Positions 1 through 10,370 of a DNA stretch of 64,000 bases are shown piece by piece. Numbering within the stretch: position 1 is the stretch's first letter; the number at the start of each line of letters is the position of its first letter. Where the stretch lies: NCBI GenBank assembly GCA_029011315.1, contig JAQXLA010000007.1, positions 1 to 64,000 of the forward strand. The letters are read 5' to 3'. The notes beneath the pieces are model-generated. The model was given only the letters and a program-made list of their open reading frames with translations. It had not been told where the DNA came from and searched no databases. A program made the position numbers and the translations under genes. This stretch comes from Desulfovibrionaceae bacterium. Lineage in GTDB: Bacteria; Desulfobacterota; Desulfovibrionia; Desulfovibrionales; Desulfovibrionaceae.

Positions 1-675
1 CGTAAGCTTCTTTTTTCGGGTCTGGGATTTTGTTTTCTGTGCCTCATCGCGCAGTTCCACACGAAGTGCTTCCAAATCAAGTTCTTCAAGAAGAGCCCGA
101 ATGGATTCCGCGCCCATGCCGACTTTCAGCGCATCATCTCCAAATCTCTCGACGATCTGCAGATAACTGTCTTCTGAAATGACCTGAAGACGGGTCAGAT
201 TGGTCGTGCCCGGATCAAGAACGATATAGGAATCAAAATACAGAACTTTTTCCAAATCGCCCATGGTCATGTCAAGCAACGTGCCGATTTTCGTCGGGAG
301 CGTCTTAAGAAACCAGATATGGGCAACAGGAGCCGCAAGTTCAATATGTCCCATGCGTTCACGGCGAACCTTGGAAGCGATAACTTCAACACCGCATTTT
401 TCGCAGACAATGCCGCGATGCTTCATGCGCTTGTATTTTCCGCAGTTGCACTCAAAGTCCTTGACCGGGCCGAAAATTTTCGCGCAGAACAGACCGTCAC
501 GTTCCGGTTTGAACGTACGGTAATTGATGGTTTCCGGCTTTTTCACTTCGCCGTATGACCATCCGCGGATGGCTTCCGGAGACGCAATAGAGATCTGAAT
601 AGCCTTCAGGTTGCGGACTTGCGTCGCATTTCCGGCAATCAGACTGCGTGCGCCCAACAAATCGTCAATGCTCAT
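1..675 (-). CDS. rpoC: DNA-directed RNA polymerase subunit beta' (N-terminal part, runs off window)
   Basis: Reverse-strand frame begins [10 protein letters not shown] at 675; lies directly downstream of rpoB; Cys-rich zinc-finger region typical of the beta' N-terminus. Partial, so absent from the ORF track. Confidence 0.9.
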   Translation of the reverse strand, partial: MSIDDLLGARSLIAGNATQVRNLKAIQISIASPEAIRGWSYGEVKKPETINYRTFKPERDGLFCAKIFGPVKDFECNCGKYKRMKHRGIVCEKCGVEVIASKVRRERMGHIELAAPVAHIWFLKTLPTKIGTLLDMTMGDLEKVLYFDSYIVLDPGTTNLTRLQVISEDSYLQIVERFGDDALKVGMGAESIRALLEELDLEALRVELRDEAQKTKSQTRKKKLT

Positions 676-693
676 GATTCGAAAGCTCCCTCT

Positions 694-3600
694 TTAGCGG
701 ATTTGCTGTTCCCGGTTTTCTTCATACCGTTCCTGCTCTTCCCTTCTCTGCTTCATTTCATCTTCGCCAAATGCAGCGCGGTGAACACGCTTTTTGGCTT
801 CATTCTGATGAAGCGTCACATTCAGTCCGAGAGACATCAATTCCTTTACCAGAACATTAAAGGACTCCGGCAGACCGGCTTCAAGGAAGTTGTCTCCCTT
901 CACAATTCTCTCATACATGTCAACTCTTCCAAGCACATCGTCAGACTTGACCGTGAGGAATTCCTGAAGCAGATACGAAGCGCCATAGGCTTCCAGAGCC
1001 CAGACTTCCATTTCGCCAAGTCTCTGTCCGCCAAACTGAGCCTTGCCGCCCAGAGGCTGCTGCGTCACAAGAGAATAAGGTCCGGTAGAACGGGCATGTA
1101 TTTTTTCATCAACAAGATGATGCAGCTTCAGGAAGTACATAATGCCGGTTGTGACCCGATTCTTAAACGGCTCGCCGGTACGACCGTCGTACAGAACCGA
1201 CTTGCCATCGTCCGGAAGACCGGCTCTTGAAAGCCAATTCCAGATTTCCGATTCTTCTGCACCGTCAAATACAGGCGTGTACGTAATAATGCCCTTGCGC
1301 AGCTTCAGCACAGCCTTACGGAACGTCTCGTCATCCATGGCATCCACTTCTGCCGAGATATCGGGCGAATTGAAGATATCTTTCACCTCGCTGCGCACGG
1401 AATCCAGAGCTTTGCCGGAATCAATCATGCCGGCAAGCTGCCTGCCAAGCTCCCGTGCAGCCCAGCCCAGGTGCACTTCCAAAATCTGACCGATATTCAT
1501 TCGAGAAGGCACGCCAAGAGGATTCAGAACAATATCCACAGGACGGCCATCGGCAAAGAACGGCATATCTTCTTCAGGCAGGATACGGGATACGACACCC
1601 TTGTTTCCATGCCGTCCCGCCATTTTATCGCCCACGGACAACTTTCTCTTAATGGCCACGTAAACCTTGACCATTTTGACGACACCCGGAGGCAGATCAT
1701 CGCCTTCCGTCGCCTTTTCGCGCTTGGCTTCATAAATATTTCTTATGAATTCAATCTGCCGGCCGTAATCATCAAGCATGCCGCAGACTTCTTCATTGAC
1801 GGAAAGATCTTCGAAAGCATCCCGCAGCTGGCTCAGTGGCACGACTTTCAACACTTCTTCTGTCAATCTGTCTCCGGATGCAGCCAGAACAGCAGGACGA
1901 TCCGCCCCGTCTGTCAGCGTTTTGCATAGCACAGCATTTTCCGCAACAGCCAGCAGACGTTCACGCATTCTGTTGGCAACAGCACGGGCGTGATCCGCTT
2001 CCTTCCGATCAAGCAGACTGATTTCATAGTCTTCAATATTCTTCGTCCGATCATCCTTTTCAGCTGAACGGCGATTGAAGACCTTCACATCGATAATCGT
2101 TCCTTCAACTCCCGGAGGAACTTTAAGAGACGAGTTTTTCACGTCGCGAGCCTTGTCGCCAAAAATAGCCCGCAACAGTTTTTCTTCCGGAGTCAGCTGC
2201 GTTTCACCCTTCGGGGTAATCTTGCCAACCAGGATATCTTCAGGCTTCACCTGCGCACCGATGCGAATGACACCGCTTTCATCAAGATTGCGGAGCATAT
2301 CCTCGCTGACATTGGGAATATCCCGCGTAATTTCCTCCGGTCCGAGCTTCGTATCCCGAGCAGAAACTTCAAACTCTTCAATATGAATGGAAGTGTAAAT
2401 ATCTTCCTTGACAACTTTTTCAGAAATCAGAACAGAGTCTTCGTAGTTATAACCGCACCAGGGCATGAACGCGATCATCATGTTCTTGCCGAGAGCCAGT
2501 CCGCCATCGTGAATTGCCGGGCCGTCAGCAAGGACGTCGCCTTTCTTCACAATCTGTCCCGGAACGCAGCTGGGAACCTGACCAAAACAGGAATTCTGAT
2601 TCGATTTGTGAAATTTCTGCAGCTCATAGGCTTTCACGCCGCCAACTTTGGGATACAGTGCCGGATCATCATAGGCCACGATAATACGATTGGCATCGGC
2701 ATAATGCACCACGCCGCTGCCTTCCGCCAGAATGCAGGCACCAGAGTCCCGAGCGACATCCACTTCCATGCCCGTACCGACGAGAGGACGTTCAGAACGC
2801 AGCAGAGGTACCGCCTGCCTCTGCATGTTCGATCCCATCAGTGCCCGGTTAGCGTCATCGTGTTCCAGAAAAGGAATGAGAGCAGCAGAAATAGACACCA
2901 TCTGACTCGGCGAAATATCCATCAGCGTCACATCTTCCCGAGGAGACATCAGAACATCTCCGCCCACGCGGGTAATGACGAACTCATCCTTCAGCCGGCC
3001 GTTTTCATCAACTGCGGCATTCGCCTGCGCTACGACATTGCCTGTTTCCCGAGACGCATCCAAATGCACAATTTCATCTGTCAGGCAACCATCCCGCACA
3101 ACCCGATACGGGGCTTCAATGAAACCGTATTCATTGACCTTGGCGTATGTGCTCAACGATACAATCAGTCCGATATTCGGACCTTCAGGCGTTTCAATGG
3201 GACAGATTCGTCCATAGTGGGAAACATGGACATCTCGAACTTCAAAGCCGGCTCTTTCACGAGTCAAACCTCCAGGACCCAGAGCGGAAAGACGACGCTT
3301 ATGTGTCACTTCCGACAGAGAGTTCGTCTGATCCATGAACTGAGAAAGCTGTGATGTACCGAAAAATTCCTTCAGGACAGCTGCCACTGGTTTAGGATTG
3401 ATCAGATCGTGAGGCATGAGCGAAGCAATTTCCTGAATGCTCATACGCTCCTTGATCGCCCGTTCCATACGCACCAGACCGATGCGATACTGATTTTCAA
3501 CCAGTTCACCGACGAGACGAACCCGACGGTTGCCAAGATGATCAATATCATCAGACGGCAGATGAGAATCTTTCATATTGACCAGAATCCGAATGGCATC

Positions 3601-4893
3601 AAGGATATCATCATCCTTCAACGTATGCACATTCAGATGATCCGGATCATTTTCAGGACGGCCAAGTCTGAGATTCAGCTTATAGCGGCCTACGGCAGAC
3701 AGATCGTAATATTCGAGATTACGGAAAATATTATCAAAAAATGTCGCGGCAATTTCTGGAGTTGGCGGAGCACTGGGACGTACACGGCGATAAATCTCTT
3801 CCTGAGCCTTTTCCTTTGTCGGAGTCTTATCCAGAACCAACGTATCACGAATGGATGACGAGGTATCTGTGCCACGAGTATGAAGCACGGTAATCTCTGT
3901 GATTCCAGCTTCCCGACACGCGTCAAGTGTCCCCTGCACAATTTCATCAGCCGCTTCGGCAATAACTTCGCCGGTATTTCCGTCCACCAGATCTTCAGCG
4001 AGGAAAAGTCCGATCGGCGTATTGGGGTCAACTTCAAAAGAAGCGATTCCGGCCTTGCCGATTTCTTTCCAGGCACGACGGGTCAGAGGCGCTCCTGCCT
4101 TGACAATGACCCGGCCTTCAGCGTCGGAAATATCTGAAAAGGCATTTTCCTTGCGGTACATTTCCGGATTAAACCGCCAGAAAACCCGCCCATCAGATCC
4201 CAGTTCGTACGTTTCCTGAACATAAAAGGCCTTCAGGATATCCTCCTTGGACATCCCCATAGCCTTCAGCAGAATTGTGGCGGGCATTTTACGCCGACGG
4301 TCAATACGCACATACAAAATATCTTTGTGATCGAAATCAAAATCCAGCCAGGAACCGCGCATTGGGATAACCCGACACGAATACAGCACCTTATGGCTGG
4401 AGTGCGTTTTGCCTCCGTCATTTTCAAAAATAATGCCGGGCGAACGCTGAAGCTGATTAACGATAACCCGTTCGGTTCCGTTAACTATAAAAGTACCCTT
4501 TTCCGTCATCAGCGGCAGCGTGCCAAAATAAATTTCCTGTTCTTTCGTATCGCGGATTTTGCGCTCTTTTGTCACTTCGTCCACATCATATGCGACAAGA
4601 CGAACACGAATGCGCACCGGCGATTCGTAGGTCAGTCCCTTGGAAATACATTCAGCCTGATCGTACTTCGGCTCGCCGATCTCATAGCTGACGAATTCCA
4701 GGCTGGCGGTACGGTTGAAATCCTCAATGGGAAATACGGAGTTGAACACGCCTTCCAATCCCACATCGGGCAGAAGTTCCTGTCGCCCCTCCTGAAGAAA
4801 TTCCCGATAGGATTCGACCTGCAGGTTGAGCAGATGCGGAACAGGCACCTCAACCTTAATTTTGCCGAACTGTTTGGTAAGCTGACCCATCAT
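694..4893 (-). CDS. rpoB: DNA-directed RNA polymerase subunit beta
   Basis: 1399 aa ORF with RpoB motifs ([32 protein letters not shown]). Confidence 0.98.
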   Translation of the reverse strand: MMGQLTKQFGKIKVEVPVPHLLNLQVESYREFLQEGRQELLPDVGLEGVFNSVFPIEDFNRTASLEFVSYEIGEPKYDQAECISKGLTYESPVRIRVRLVAYDVDEVTKERKIRDTKEQEIYFGTLPLMTEKGTFIVNGTERVIVNQLQRSPGIIFENDGGKTHSSHKVLYSCRVIPMRGSWLDFDFDHKDILYVRIDRRRKMPATILLKAMGMSKEDILKAFYVQETYELGSDGRVFWRFNPEMYRKENAFSDISDAEGRVIVKAGAPLTRRAWKEIGKAGIASFEVDPNTPIGLFLAEDLVDGNTGEVIAEAADEIVQGTLDACREAGITEITVLHTRGTDTSSSIRDTLVLDKTPTKEKAQEEIYRRVRPSAPPTPEIAATFFDNIFRNLEYYDLSAVGRYKLNLRLGRPENDPDHLNVHTLKDDDILDAIRILVNMKDSHLPSDDIDHLGNRRVRLVGELVENQYRIGLVRMERAIKERMSIQEIASLMPHDLINPKPVAAVLKEFFGTSQLSQFMDQTNSLSEVTHKRRLSALGPGGLTRERAGFEVRDVHVSHYGRICPIETPEGPNIGLIVSLSTYAKVNEYGFIEAPYRVVRDGCLTDEIVHLDASRETGNVVAQANAAVDENGRLKDEFVITRVGGDVLMSPREDVTLMDISPSQMVSISAALIPFLEHDDANRALMGSNMQRQAVPLLRSERPLVGTGMEVDVARDSGACILAEGSGVVHYADANRIIVAYDDPALYPKVGGVKAYELQKFHKSNQNSCFGQVPSCVPGQIVKKGDVLADGPAIHDGGLALGKNMMIAFMPWCGYNYEDSVLISEKVVKEDIYTSIHIEEFEVSARDTKLGPEEITRDIPNVSEDMLRNLDESGVIRIGAQVKPEDILVGKITPKGETQLTPEEKLLRAIFGDKARDVKNSSLKVPPGVEGTIIDVKVFNRRSAEKDDRTKNIEDYEISLLDRKEADHARAVANRMRERLLAVAENAVLCKTLTDGADRPAVLAASGDRLTEEVLKVVPLSQLRDAFEDLSVNEEVCGMLDDYGRQIEFIRNIYEAKREKATEGDDLPPGVVKMVKVYVAIKRKLSVGDKMAGRHGNKGVVSRILPEEDMPFFADGRPVDIVLNPLGVPSRMNIGQILEVHLGWAARELGRQLAGMIDSGKALDSVRSEVKDIFNSPDISAEVDAMDDETFRKAVLKLRKGIITYTPVFDGAEESEIWNWLSRAGLPDDGKSVLYDGRTGEPFKNRVTTGIMYFLKLHHLVDEKIHARSTGPYSLVTQQPLGGKAQFGGQRLGEMEVWALEAYGASYLLQEFLTVKSDDVLGRVDMYERIVKGDNFLEAGLPESFNVLVKELMSLGLNVTLHQNEAKKRVHRAAFGEDEMKQRREEQERYEENREQQIR

Positions 4894-5132
4894 TACACCT
4901 CTGAAAAAGGTCGGTAACCGAATGCGCAGGCGGACGGGATCCTCTGCGCGGCATCAGACAACATATAAACGACACGACGCCCTCAAGCCGTTTTATTCAA
5001 CGGAGGTTGTCGATCGTAGAAAAATACGTTATAAAAAAATAAATTGAGAGGGCTATTCTCTCTCATTGTAATGGCAAATTGTTAGTATACTGTGTTTTTT
5101 ATTTTTTTTCAAGATACAAGCTTCACTGAATC

Positions 5133-5167
5133 AAAAAAAAAGAGGGAGTTTTTCTCCCTCTTTTTTT
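5133..5167. terminator. Bidirectional rho-independent terminator after rpsA
   Basis: aaaaagagggag-ttttt-ctccctcttttttt hairpin with A and T tracts between rpsA stop and rpoB upstream region. Confidence 0.8.
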
Positions 5168-5183
5168 CTATGGCAAATCAGAC

Positions 5184-6902
5184 TTAGTTGTCGGAAGAAC
5201 CGGCCATCGTCTGCTTCAGGATATCGCCAAGAGTCTGGCTGACATCAGAACCGGAACGGCTGTATTCGCGAGGCTTACGGCGTTCTTCCTCCTCCTTCAG
5301 CTGCTTAATGGAAAGACCAAGGCGGCGTTCTTCAGCACTGACATGAATGATGCGAGCCTGAATTGTATCGCCTTCCTTATACATTTCGTTCGGGCTTTTC
5401 ACTTTCTTATTGCTCAGTTCGGAGACGTGAACCAGGCCTTCGATGCCTTCTTCAACTTCAACGAACAGACCGAAATCCGTGATATTCGTGATCACGCCCT
5501 TCACAATGCCGCCCACGGGATACGCGGTAGGAACATTGGCCCACGGATCTTCAGAAAGCTGCTTAATACCGAGGGTAAATTTCTCATTTTCCTGATCCAC
5601 GGTCAACACTTTCGCCTGAACTGTGTCGCCAACCTTGTACAGTTCATTGGGATGGCGAATTTTCTTCGTCCAGCTGATGTCAGAGACATGAATCAGGCCA
5701 TCGATGCCGTCTTCGATACCGATGAACATCCCGAATTCGGTAATATTCTTAATCGTACCTTCAAGGATCGTACCTTCAGGATATTTTTCACCAACAAGTT
5801 CCCAGGGATTCTGCTTAATCTGCTTCATTCCGAGGGAGATACGCTTCTTTTCAGGATCCACACCGAGGATAACAACCTCAACTTCGTCTCCCTGATGAAC
5901 CATCTGAGAAGGATGACGCAGCTTGCGAGTCCAGGACATTTCAGAAATATGAACCAGACCCTCAACGCCGGGTTCCAGTTCCACAAACGCCCCATAATCG
6001 ACAAGATTCGTTGCCTTGCCCACATGGCGGGATCCAACGGGGAAGCGTTCGGTGATATCCTGCCAGGGATCAGGAATCAGCTGCTTCAGTCCGAGAGAAA
6101 CTTTCTGCGTTTCTTTGTCAAAAGACAGCACTTTCAGTTCAAGTTCCTGTCCAAGCGTCACCATTTCACGGGGATGACGGATACGCTTCCAGGACATATC
6201 CGTGATATGCAGCAAACCGTCAAGGCCACCGAGATCAACGAATACGCCATATTCCGTGATATTCTTTGCCTTGCCTTTGACAATCTGACCTTCAGCCAGA
6301 GTCTGCAGAAGATCCTGACGCTTGCTGTCACGCTCCTCTTCAAGCAGGACGCGACGGGAAACGATCACATTGCTGCGGCGGCGATTGATTTTCAAAACTC
6401 GGAAGCTGTATTCCTGATTGACCAGCGCGTCCATATCAGGCACAGGACGAAGATCGACATGAGAGCCAGGCAGGAAGGCTTCCACTCCGCCGAGATCGAC
6501 AGTGTAGCCGCCCTTAATGCGGCGAATGATGCGACCAGTAATTTCACCGTTCTTTTCCTGGACCTGCTCAAGCTGATCAAACAGCTTATTGCGCTTTGCC
6601 TTTTCAAAGGACAGGGAAATTGTGCCTTCCTGCTCATTCTTATGAGCCACGAAGACATCGATCTTATCGCCTTCGCTGACGGTGATGTTGCCCTGAGAAT
6701 CGCGAAATTCAGCCGTCGGGATCTGACCTTCAGACTTGAAATTCACATCTACCAGGATATTGTCGTCATCAATGCGAACAACAGTTCCCTTTACAATAGT
6801 GCCCTCTTCGAGCTCATTTGTATCGGTAGTCAGATATTCTTCCAGGGCACTGGCAAAATCCATGTTATCAGAGTCCATGCCGTGCTTTTCAATGTTTTCC
6901 AT
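5184..6902 (-). CDS. rpsA: 30S ribosomal protein S1
   Basis: Repeated S1 domains (EYGVFVDLGGLDGLLHITDMSW and similar). Start placed at MENIEKHGM rather than the upstream in-frame ATG of the ORF track. Confidence 0.93.
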   Translation of the reverse strand: MENIEKHGMDSDNMDFASALEEYLTTDTNELEEGTIVKGTVVRIDDDNILVDVNFKSEGQIPTAEFRDSQGNITVSEGDKIDVFVAHKNEQEGTISLSFEKAKRNKLFDQLEQVQEKNGEITGRIIRRIKGGYTVDLGGVEAFLPGSHVDLRPVPDMDALVNQEYSFRVLKINRRRSNVIVSRRVLLEEERDSKRQDLLQTLAEGQIVKGKAKNITEYGVFVDLGGLDGLLHITDMSWKRIRHPREMVTLGQELELKVLSFDKETQKVSLGLKQLIPDPWQDITERFPVGSRHVGKATNLVDYGAFVELEPGVEGLVHISEMSWTRKLRHPSQMVHQGDEVEVVILGVDPEKKRISLGMKQIKQNPWELVGEKYPEGTILEGTIKNITEFGMFIGIEDGIDGLIHVSDISWTKKIRHPNELYKVGDTVQAKVLTVDQENEKFTLGIKQLSEDPWANVPTAYPVGGIVKGVITNITDFGLFVEVEEGIEGLVHVSELSNKKVKSPNEMYKEGDTIQARIIHVSAEERRLGLSIKQLKEEEERRKPREYSRSGSDVSQTLGDILKQTMAGSSDN

Positions 6903-6981
6903 TACAGCCTCCAAAGCCACTTTTTTTGCTCTTTCGAAGCAAGCGCTGTAACCTAGCAAAGTCCATGAAAAAAAGCAAGAA

Positions 6982-7449
6982 CTATTCCCTTGCGTACCCC
7001 GGGTCATTTTGAAGACCCAGGCCGGAGGCTGCGTTTCTGGCTGCTTCATCGCAGCGTTCGTTTTCCGGATGTCCGCTGTGACCCCGAATCCATTGAAAGC
7101 GTACAGTATGCCGCGCGGCAAGCTGATCGAGCAGAAGCCAAAGATCCTGATTTTTCACGGCTTTCCTGCCAGATGTCTTCCATCCGTTTTTCTTCCAGCG
7201 CTGCAGCCATTTTTTTTCTATGGCATCGCGCAGATATCGGGAATCGGTGAAAATTTCCACCTCGCAGGGCTCTTTGAGAGCTTCCAGACCTCTGACAGCG
7301 GCAAGAAGTTCCATTCTGTTGTTCGTTGTCCTCAGAAACCCTCCGCTCAAAAGCTTCTCATGATCACCGCAGCGGAGGATAGCGCACCATCCGCCGTTTC
7401 CCGGATTGCCAAGACAGGATCCATCCGTATACATCCGTACAAATTTCAT
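6982..7449 (-). CDS. rnhA: Ribonuclease HI
   Basis: [25 protein letters not shown] and [25 protein letters not shown] are diagnostic RNase HI motifs. Confidence 0.95.
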   Translation of the reverse strand: MKFVRMYTDGSCLGNPGNGGWCAILRCGDHEKLLSGGFLRTTNNRMELLAAVRGLEALKEPCEVEIFTDSRYLRDAIEKKWLQRWKKNGWKTSGRKAVKNQDLWLLLDQLAARHTVRFQWIRGHSGHPENERCDEAARNAASGLGLQNDPGYARE

Positions 7450-8006
7450 TGTTCAGCACCGTGTACCGCGTTAGTCCGGGATCGGGCAGTCCGAAAATTT
7501 CTTTTCCCGCGTTTTGAGGCAGACAGAATCTTCACAGCTCCTTCAGAAGAAAGTGCCCGTTCGGTCAGGCCAAAAGGCTCCCAGGTCGAAGGCAGCAGAC
7601 TCATTTCCTCAAAAGCATCTCCAGTAGCGTAAATAACCGGAATATCTCCAGCTTCGGAACCGGCTTTTAAAGAAACGCCTGTCGGCAAAGTTTTCACATC
7701 TGTTTCATACACAGGATTCCTGTCTGGTCTTTGCCTCAATCTATCGTCTGGAAGCGTGATGGTTTCCTGAAGTTCCCCGCGACTGCGCAAATATCGGACG
7801 AAATCATTGCCGGTCAGACCGACCAGCGCGATCATGGGTTCCCCATCTCCAGCAGCCAGCAAACTCACCGGCACCGTTCCTCCGTGAATGCCGATGTAGG
7901 CAATGCGGGCTCCAGCCGGCATATCCCTCCAATCTGAAACAGCTGACGCCGTACAGCAGACTGACAGCAGGATTGCCGTCATCAGGCCTATTGCGCGCTT
8001 CGCCAC
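7446..8006 (-). CDS. Hypothetical secreted protein
   Basis: 186 aa ORF with N-terminal signal peptide ([22 protein letters not shown]); overlaps both neighbours by a few nt, operon-like. Confidence 0.65.
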   Translation of the reverse strand: MAKRAIGLMTAILLSVCCTASAVSDWRDMPAGARIAYIGIHGGTVPVSLLAAGDGEPMIALVGLTGNDFVRYLRSRGELQETITLPDDRLRQRPDRNPVYETDVKTLPTGVSLKAGSEAGDIPVIYATGDAFEEMSLLPSTWEPFGLTERALSSEGAVKILSASKRGKRNFRTARSRTNAVHGAEQ

Positions 8007-8638
8007 AAAGACCTCACTTCCTCAACGCGCCTTCCGATATCTTCTGCTCCGACGAACTCCGAGACCAGACAGGCGCATTTCGCTCCATGAGCCCGCACTT
8101 CAGCGATATTATGTCGCTTAATGCCTCCGATAGCGACAAAAGGCAGTCTGCTGTGTGCCGCTGCCCAGTCCAGATAGGACAGCGTTACCGGCTGGCAGAC
8201 ATCTTTTTTTGTCTTTGTCGGGAAAAGCGGACCTACACCAATATAATCTGCTCCGGCTTGCAGCGCGGCTTCGGCCTGTTCAGGAGAATGTGTGGACTGG
8301 CCGATAATCATGGAATCGCCCACCAGACGACGAACTTCCTCAACAGGCAGATCCTCCTGCCCCACGTGCACGCCATCAGCCCTGCACAGCATCGCGATAT
8401 CCACATAATCATTGACAATAAAGCATGCGCCATATTCCAGAGTCAGCTTGCGGATTTTCAAACACTCCCGCAGCATCTCTCCGGCTTTTTTTTCCTTTTC
8501 ACGATACTGAATGATGCGGACGCCCGCATTCAGCAAAGCTCTGACAACTTCATCGACAGGACGCCCGAGCGAAAGTCCGGAATCAGTAATTCCGTAAAAC
8601 TCTGTTTCGGGCGAAGTTCCGGGCAAAAGCTTCGGCAT
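7988..8638 (-). CDS. thiE: Thiamine-phosphate synthase
   Basis: RIIQYREK, DGVHVGQEDLPVEEVR, IGQSTHSPEQAEAALQAGADYIGVGPLFPTKTKK motifs. Confidence 0.93.
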   Translation of the reverse strand: MPKLLPGTSPETEFYGITDSGLSLGRPVDEVVRALLNAGVRIIQYREKEKKAGEMLRECLKIRKLTLEYGACFIVNDYVDIAMLCRADGVHVGQEDLPVEEVRRLVGDSMIIGQSTHSPEQAEAALQAGADYIGVGPLFPTKTKKDVCQPVTLSYLDWAAAHSRLPFVAIGGIKRHNIAEVRAHGAKCACLVSEFVGAEDIGRRVEEVRSLWRSAQ

Positions 8639-8642
8639 GCAG

Positions 8643-10367
8643 CTAATCCTCCTTGCCTATGGGCACAAAACGAAATGCTCCAACATCAAAAAGTCCCTGA
8701 TCCGTAAGTTTCAATTCCGGAATAACCGGCAGTGTCAGGAAGCTCAATGTCATAAACGGATGCACATCTTCCGGGATTCTCAAATGATCGTGCGCATACT
8801 GCGTCATTCTGGACAGCGTCGCGCTGATCTCCGTCGGCGTCAAAGAAGACGTCATCAGTCCGCCGACAGGCAACGGCAGCTCTCCAACAGTTTTGCCTCC
8901 TGCCGTTATGACCAGACCTCCCCCAATGTGCTGTATACGCTGAACCGCCAGAAGCATGTCGGCGTCGTTATCTCCTATTACGACAACATTATGCGAATCG
9001 TGCGCGATAGTCGTCGCGACGGCACCGCCGCAGATGCCATATCCGCTGACAATGCCGAGCCCCCTCAAACCTGTCGCCTTATGCCGTTCAAAAACAGCCA
9101 GTTTGGATAGTCCGGGATTATCCTCACAACAAAACAGTCCATTTTCCCGTTTTCTTATGGGCATCTCAAGCGACTTTGTAGTAATACTGTGCCCTTCAAT
9201 ACCGATAACTCTGGCCTTTTCTTCTGCAACGGTGAGAACAAAATCCTGTTCGCTGATCGGTTTCATGAAAACGGAAGCCAAATCAGAAACGTCCTCCGTC
9301 CGATAACAATCCTCCGTTATCCTGCATCCACAGGAATAAACATGAACAGCTCTGAACGATTTGAGATCTTCCATCAAAACGAAATCCGCATCCCACCCCG
9401 GCGCAATAGCGCCTTTACGGGGAATCCGGAAGCATTCCGCTGCATTCAGTGTCGCCATCGTCACAGCGCGAACAGGATCCAGACCAAGCGCAACAGCCTT
9501 GCGCAGAATGGCATCAATATTCCCGTCGCAGAGGAGATCGTACACACTGCGATCGTCACAGCAAAAGGCGCATCGGCGCGCATTGTCTGCAGTCACTTCC
9601 GGAAGAAGCTCACGAAGATTTTTCGCAGCCGTTCCCTCCCGAATCAGAACATACATGCCCCGGGCAATCTTCTCACGCATTTCATCAGGATAACAACATT
9701 CATGATCAGAAATGATGCCGGCAGCGGCATACGCATCCAGACCGTTTCCCCTCAGACCTGGGGCATGTCCATCTGTCAGCTTGCCATATTTCCGTGCCAG
9801 TTCAATTTTCGACAGGACAGCGGGATCTCCGTTGATCACGCCTGGAAAATTCATCATTTCCGCCAGACCAAGCACCGATGGATCCTCGATAAGCGCTTCC
9901 AGATCCCTGCTGTCCAGCACAGCTCCGGCATGTTCGAAGGGAGCAGCCGGCACACAAGAAGGAAGCATGAAAAACGTATGCAGGGGCAGATCCCGGCAGG
10001 CATTTATCATGTAGCGAATGCCGTCCAGACCGCATACGTTGGCGATTTCATGCGGATCCGCGATGACCGATGTCGTGCCTCGCGGCAAAACCAGCGACGC
10101 AAACCGTACGGGATCCAGCAAAGTTGATTCGATATGAATATGCGCGTCAATCAGACCAGGCGTCATGTACAGCCCTTCCGCATCGAAAACGGCTTCGCTT
10201 TCTCCTTCTCCGAATCCCAGAAAAATCCCGCATCCGATGCGTACGCTTTCTCTGCGAATCGTCCCGCTGAACACATCGACGAGCCGTACATTTCGAATCA
10301 GCAAATCGGCAGGAAGACGTCCCGAAGCCCTCTCTATCACATCTGACAAGCGCATTGTTCCCTCCAT
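8643..10367 (-). CDS. ade: Adenine deaminase
   Basis: TPGLIDAHIHIESTLL, DGHAPGLRGNGLDAY and the C-terminal GGLMTS region typical of Ade. Confidence 0.92.
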   Translation of the reverse strand: MEGTMRLSDVIERASGRLPADLLIRNVRLVDVFSGTIRRESVRIGCGIFLGFGEGESEAVFDAEGLYMTPGLIDAHIHIESTLLDPVRFASLVLPRGTTSVIADPHEIANVCGLDGIRYMINACRDLPLHTFFMLPSCVPAAPFEHAGAVLDSRDLEALIEDPSVLGLAEMMNFPGVINGDPAVLSKIELARKYGKLTDGHAPGLRGNGLDAYAAAGIISDHECCYPDEMREKIARGMYVLIREGTAAKNLRELLPEVTADNARRCAFCCDDRSVYDLLCDGNIDAILRKAVALGLDPVRAVTMATLNAAECFRIPRKGAIAPGWDADFVLMEDLKSFRAVHVYSCGCRITEDCYRTEDVSDLASVFMKPISEQDFVLTVAEEKARVIGIEGHSITTKSLEMPIRKRENGLFCCEDNPGLSKLAVFERHKATGLRGLGIVSGYGICGGAVATTIAHDSHNVVVIGDNDADMLLAVQRIQHIGGGLVITAGGKTVGELPLPVGGLMTSSLTPTEISATLSRMTQYAHDHLRIPEDVHPFMTLSFLTLPVIPELKLTDQGLFDVGAFRFVPIGKED

Positions 10368-10370
10368 GCG

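Noticed and set aside
619-4917. Many long ORFs on the strand opposite rpoB (e.g. 2383-3354, 4327-4917)
   Set aside because: Antisense shadows of a strongly conserved gene; their translations lack recognisable motifs.
5343-6956. 537-aa ORF antisense to rpsA
   Set aside because: Mirror frame of the repetitive S1-domain gene; low plausibility composition and no independent signals.
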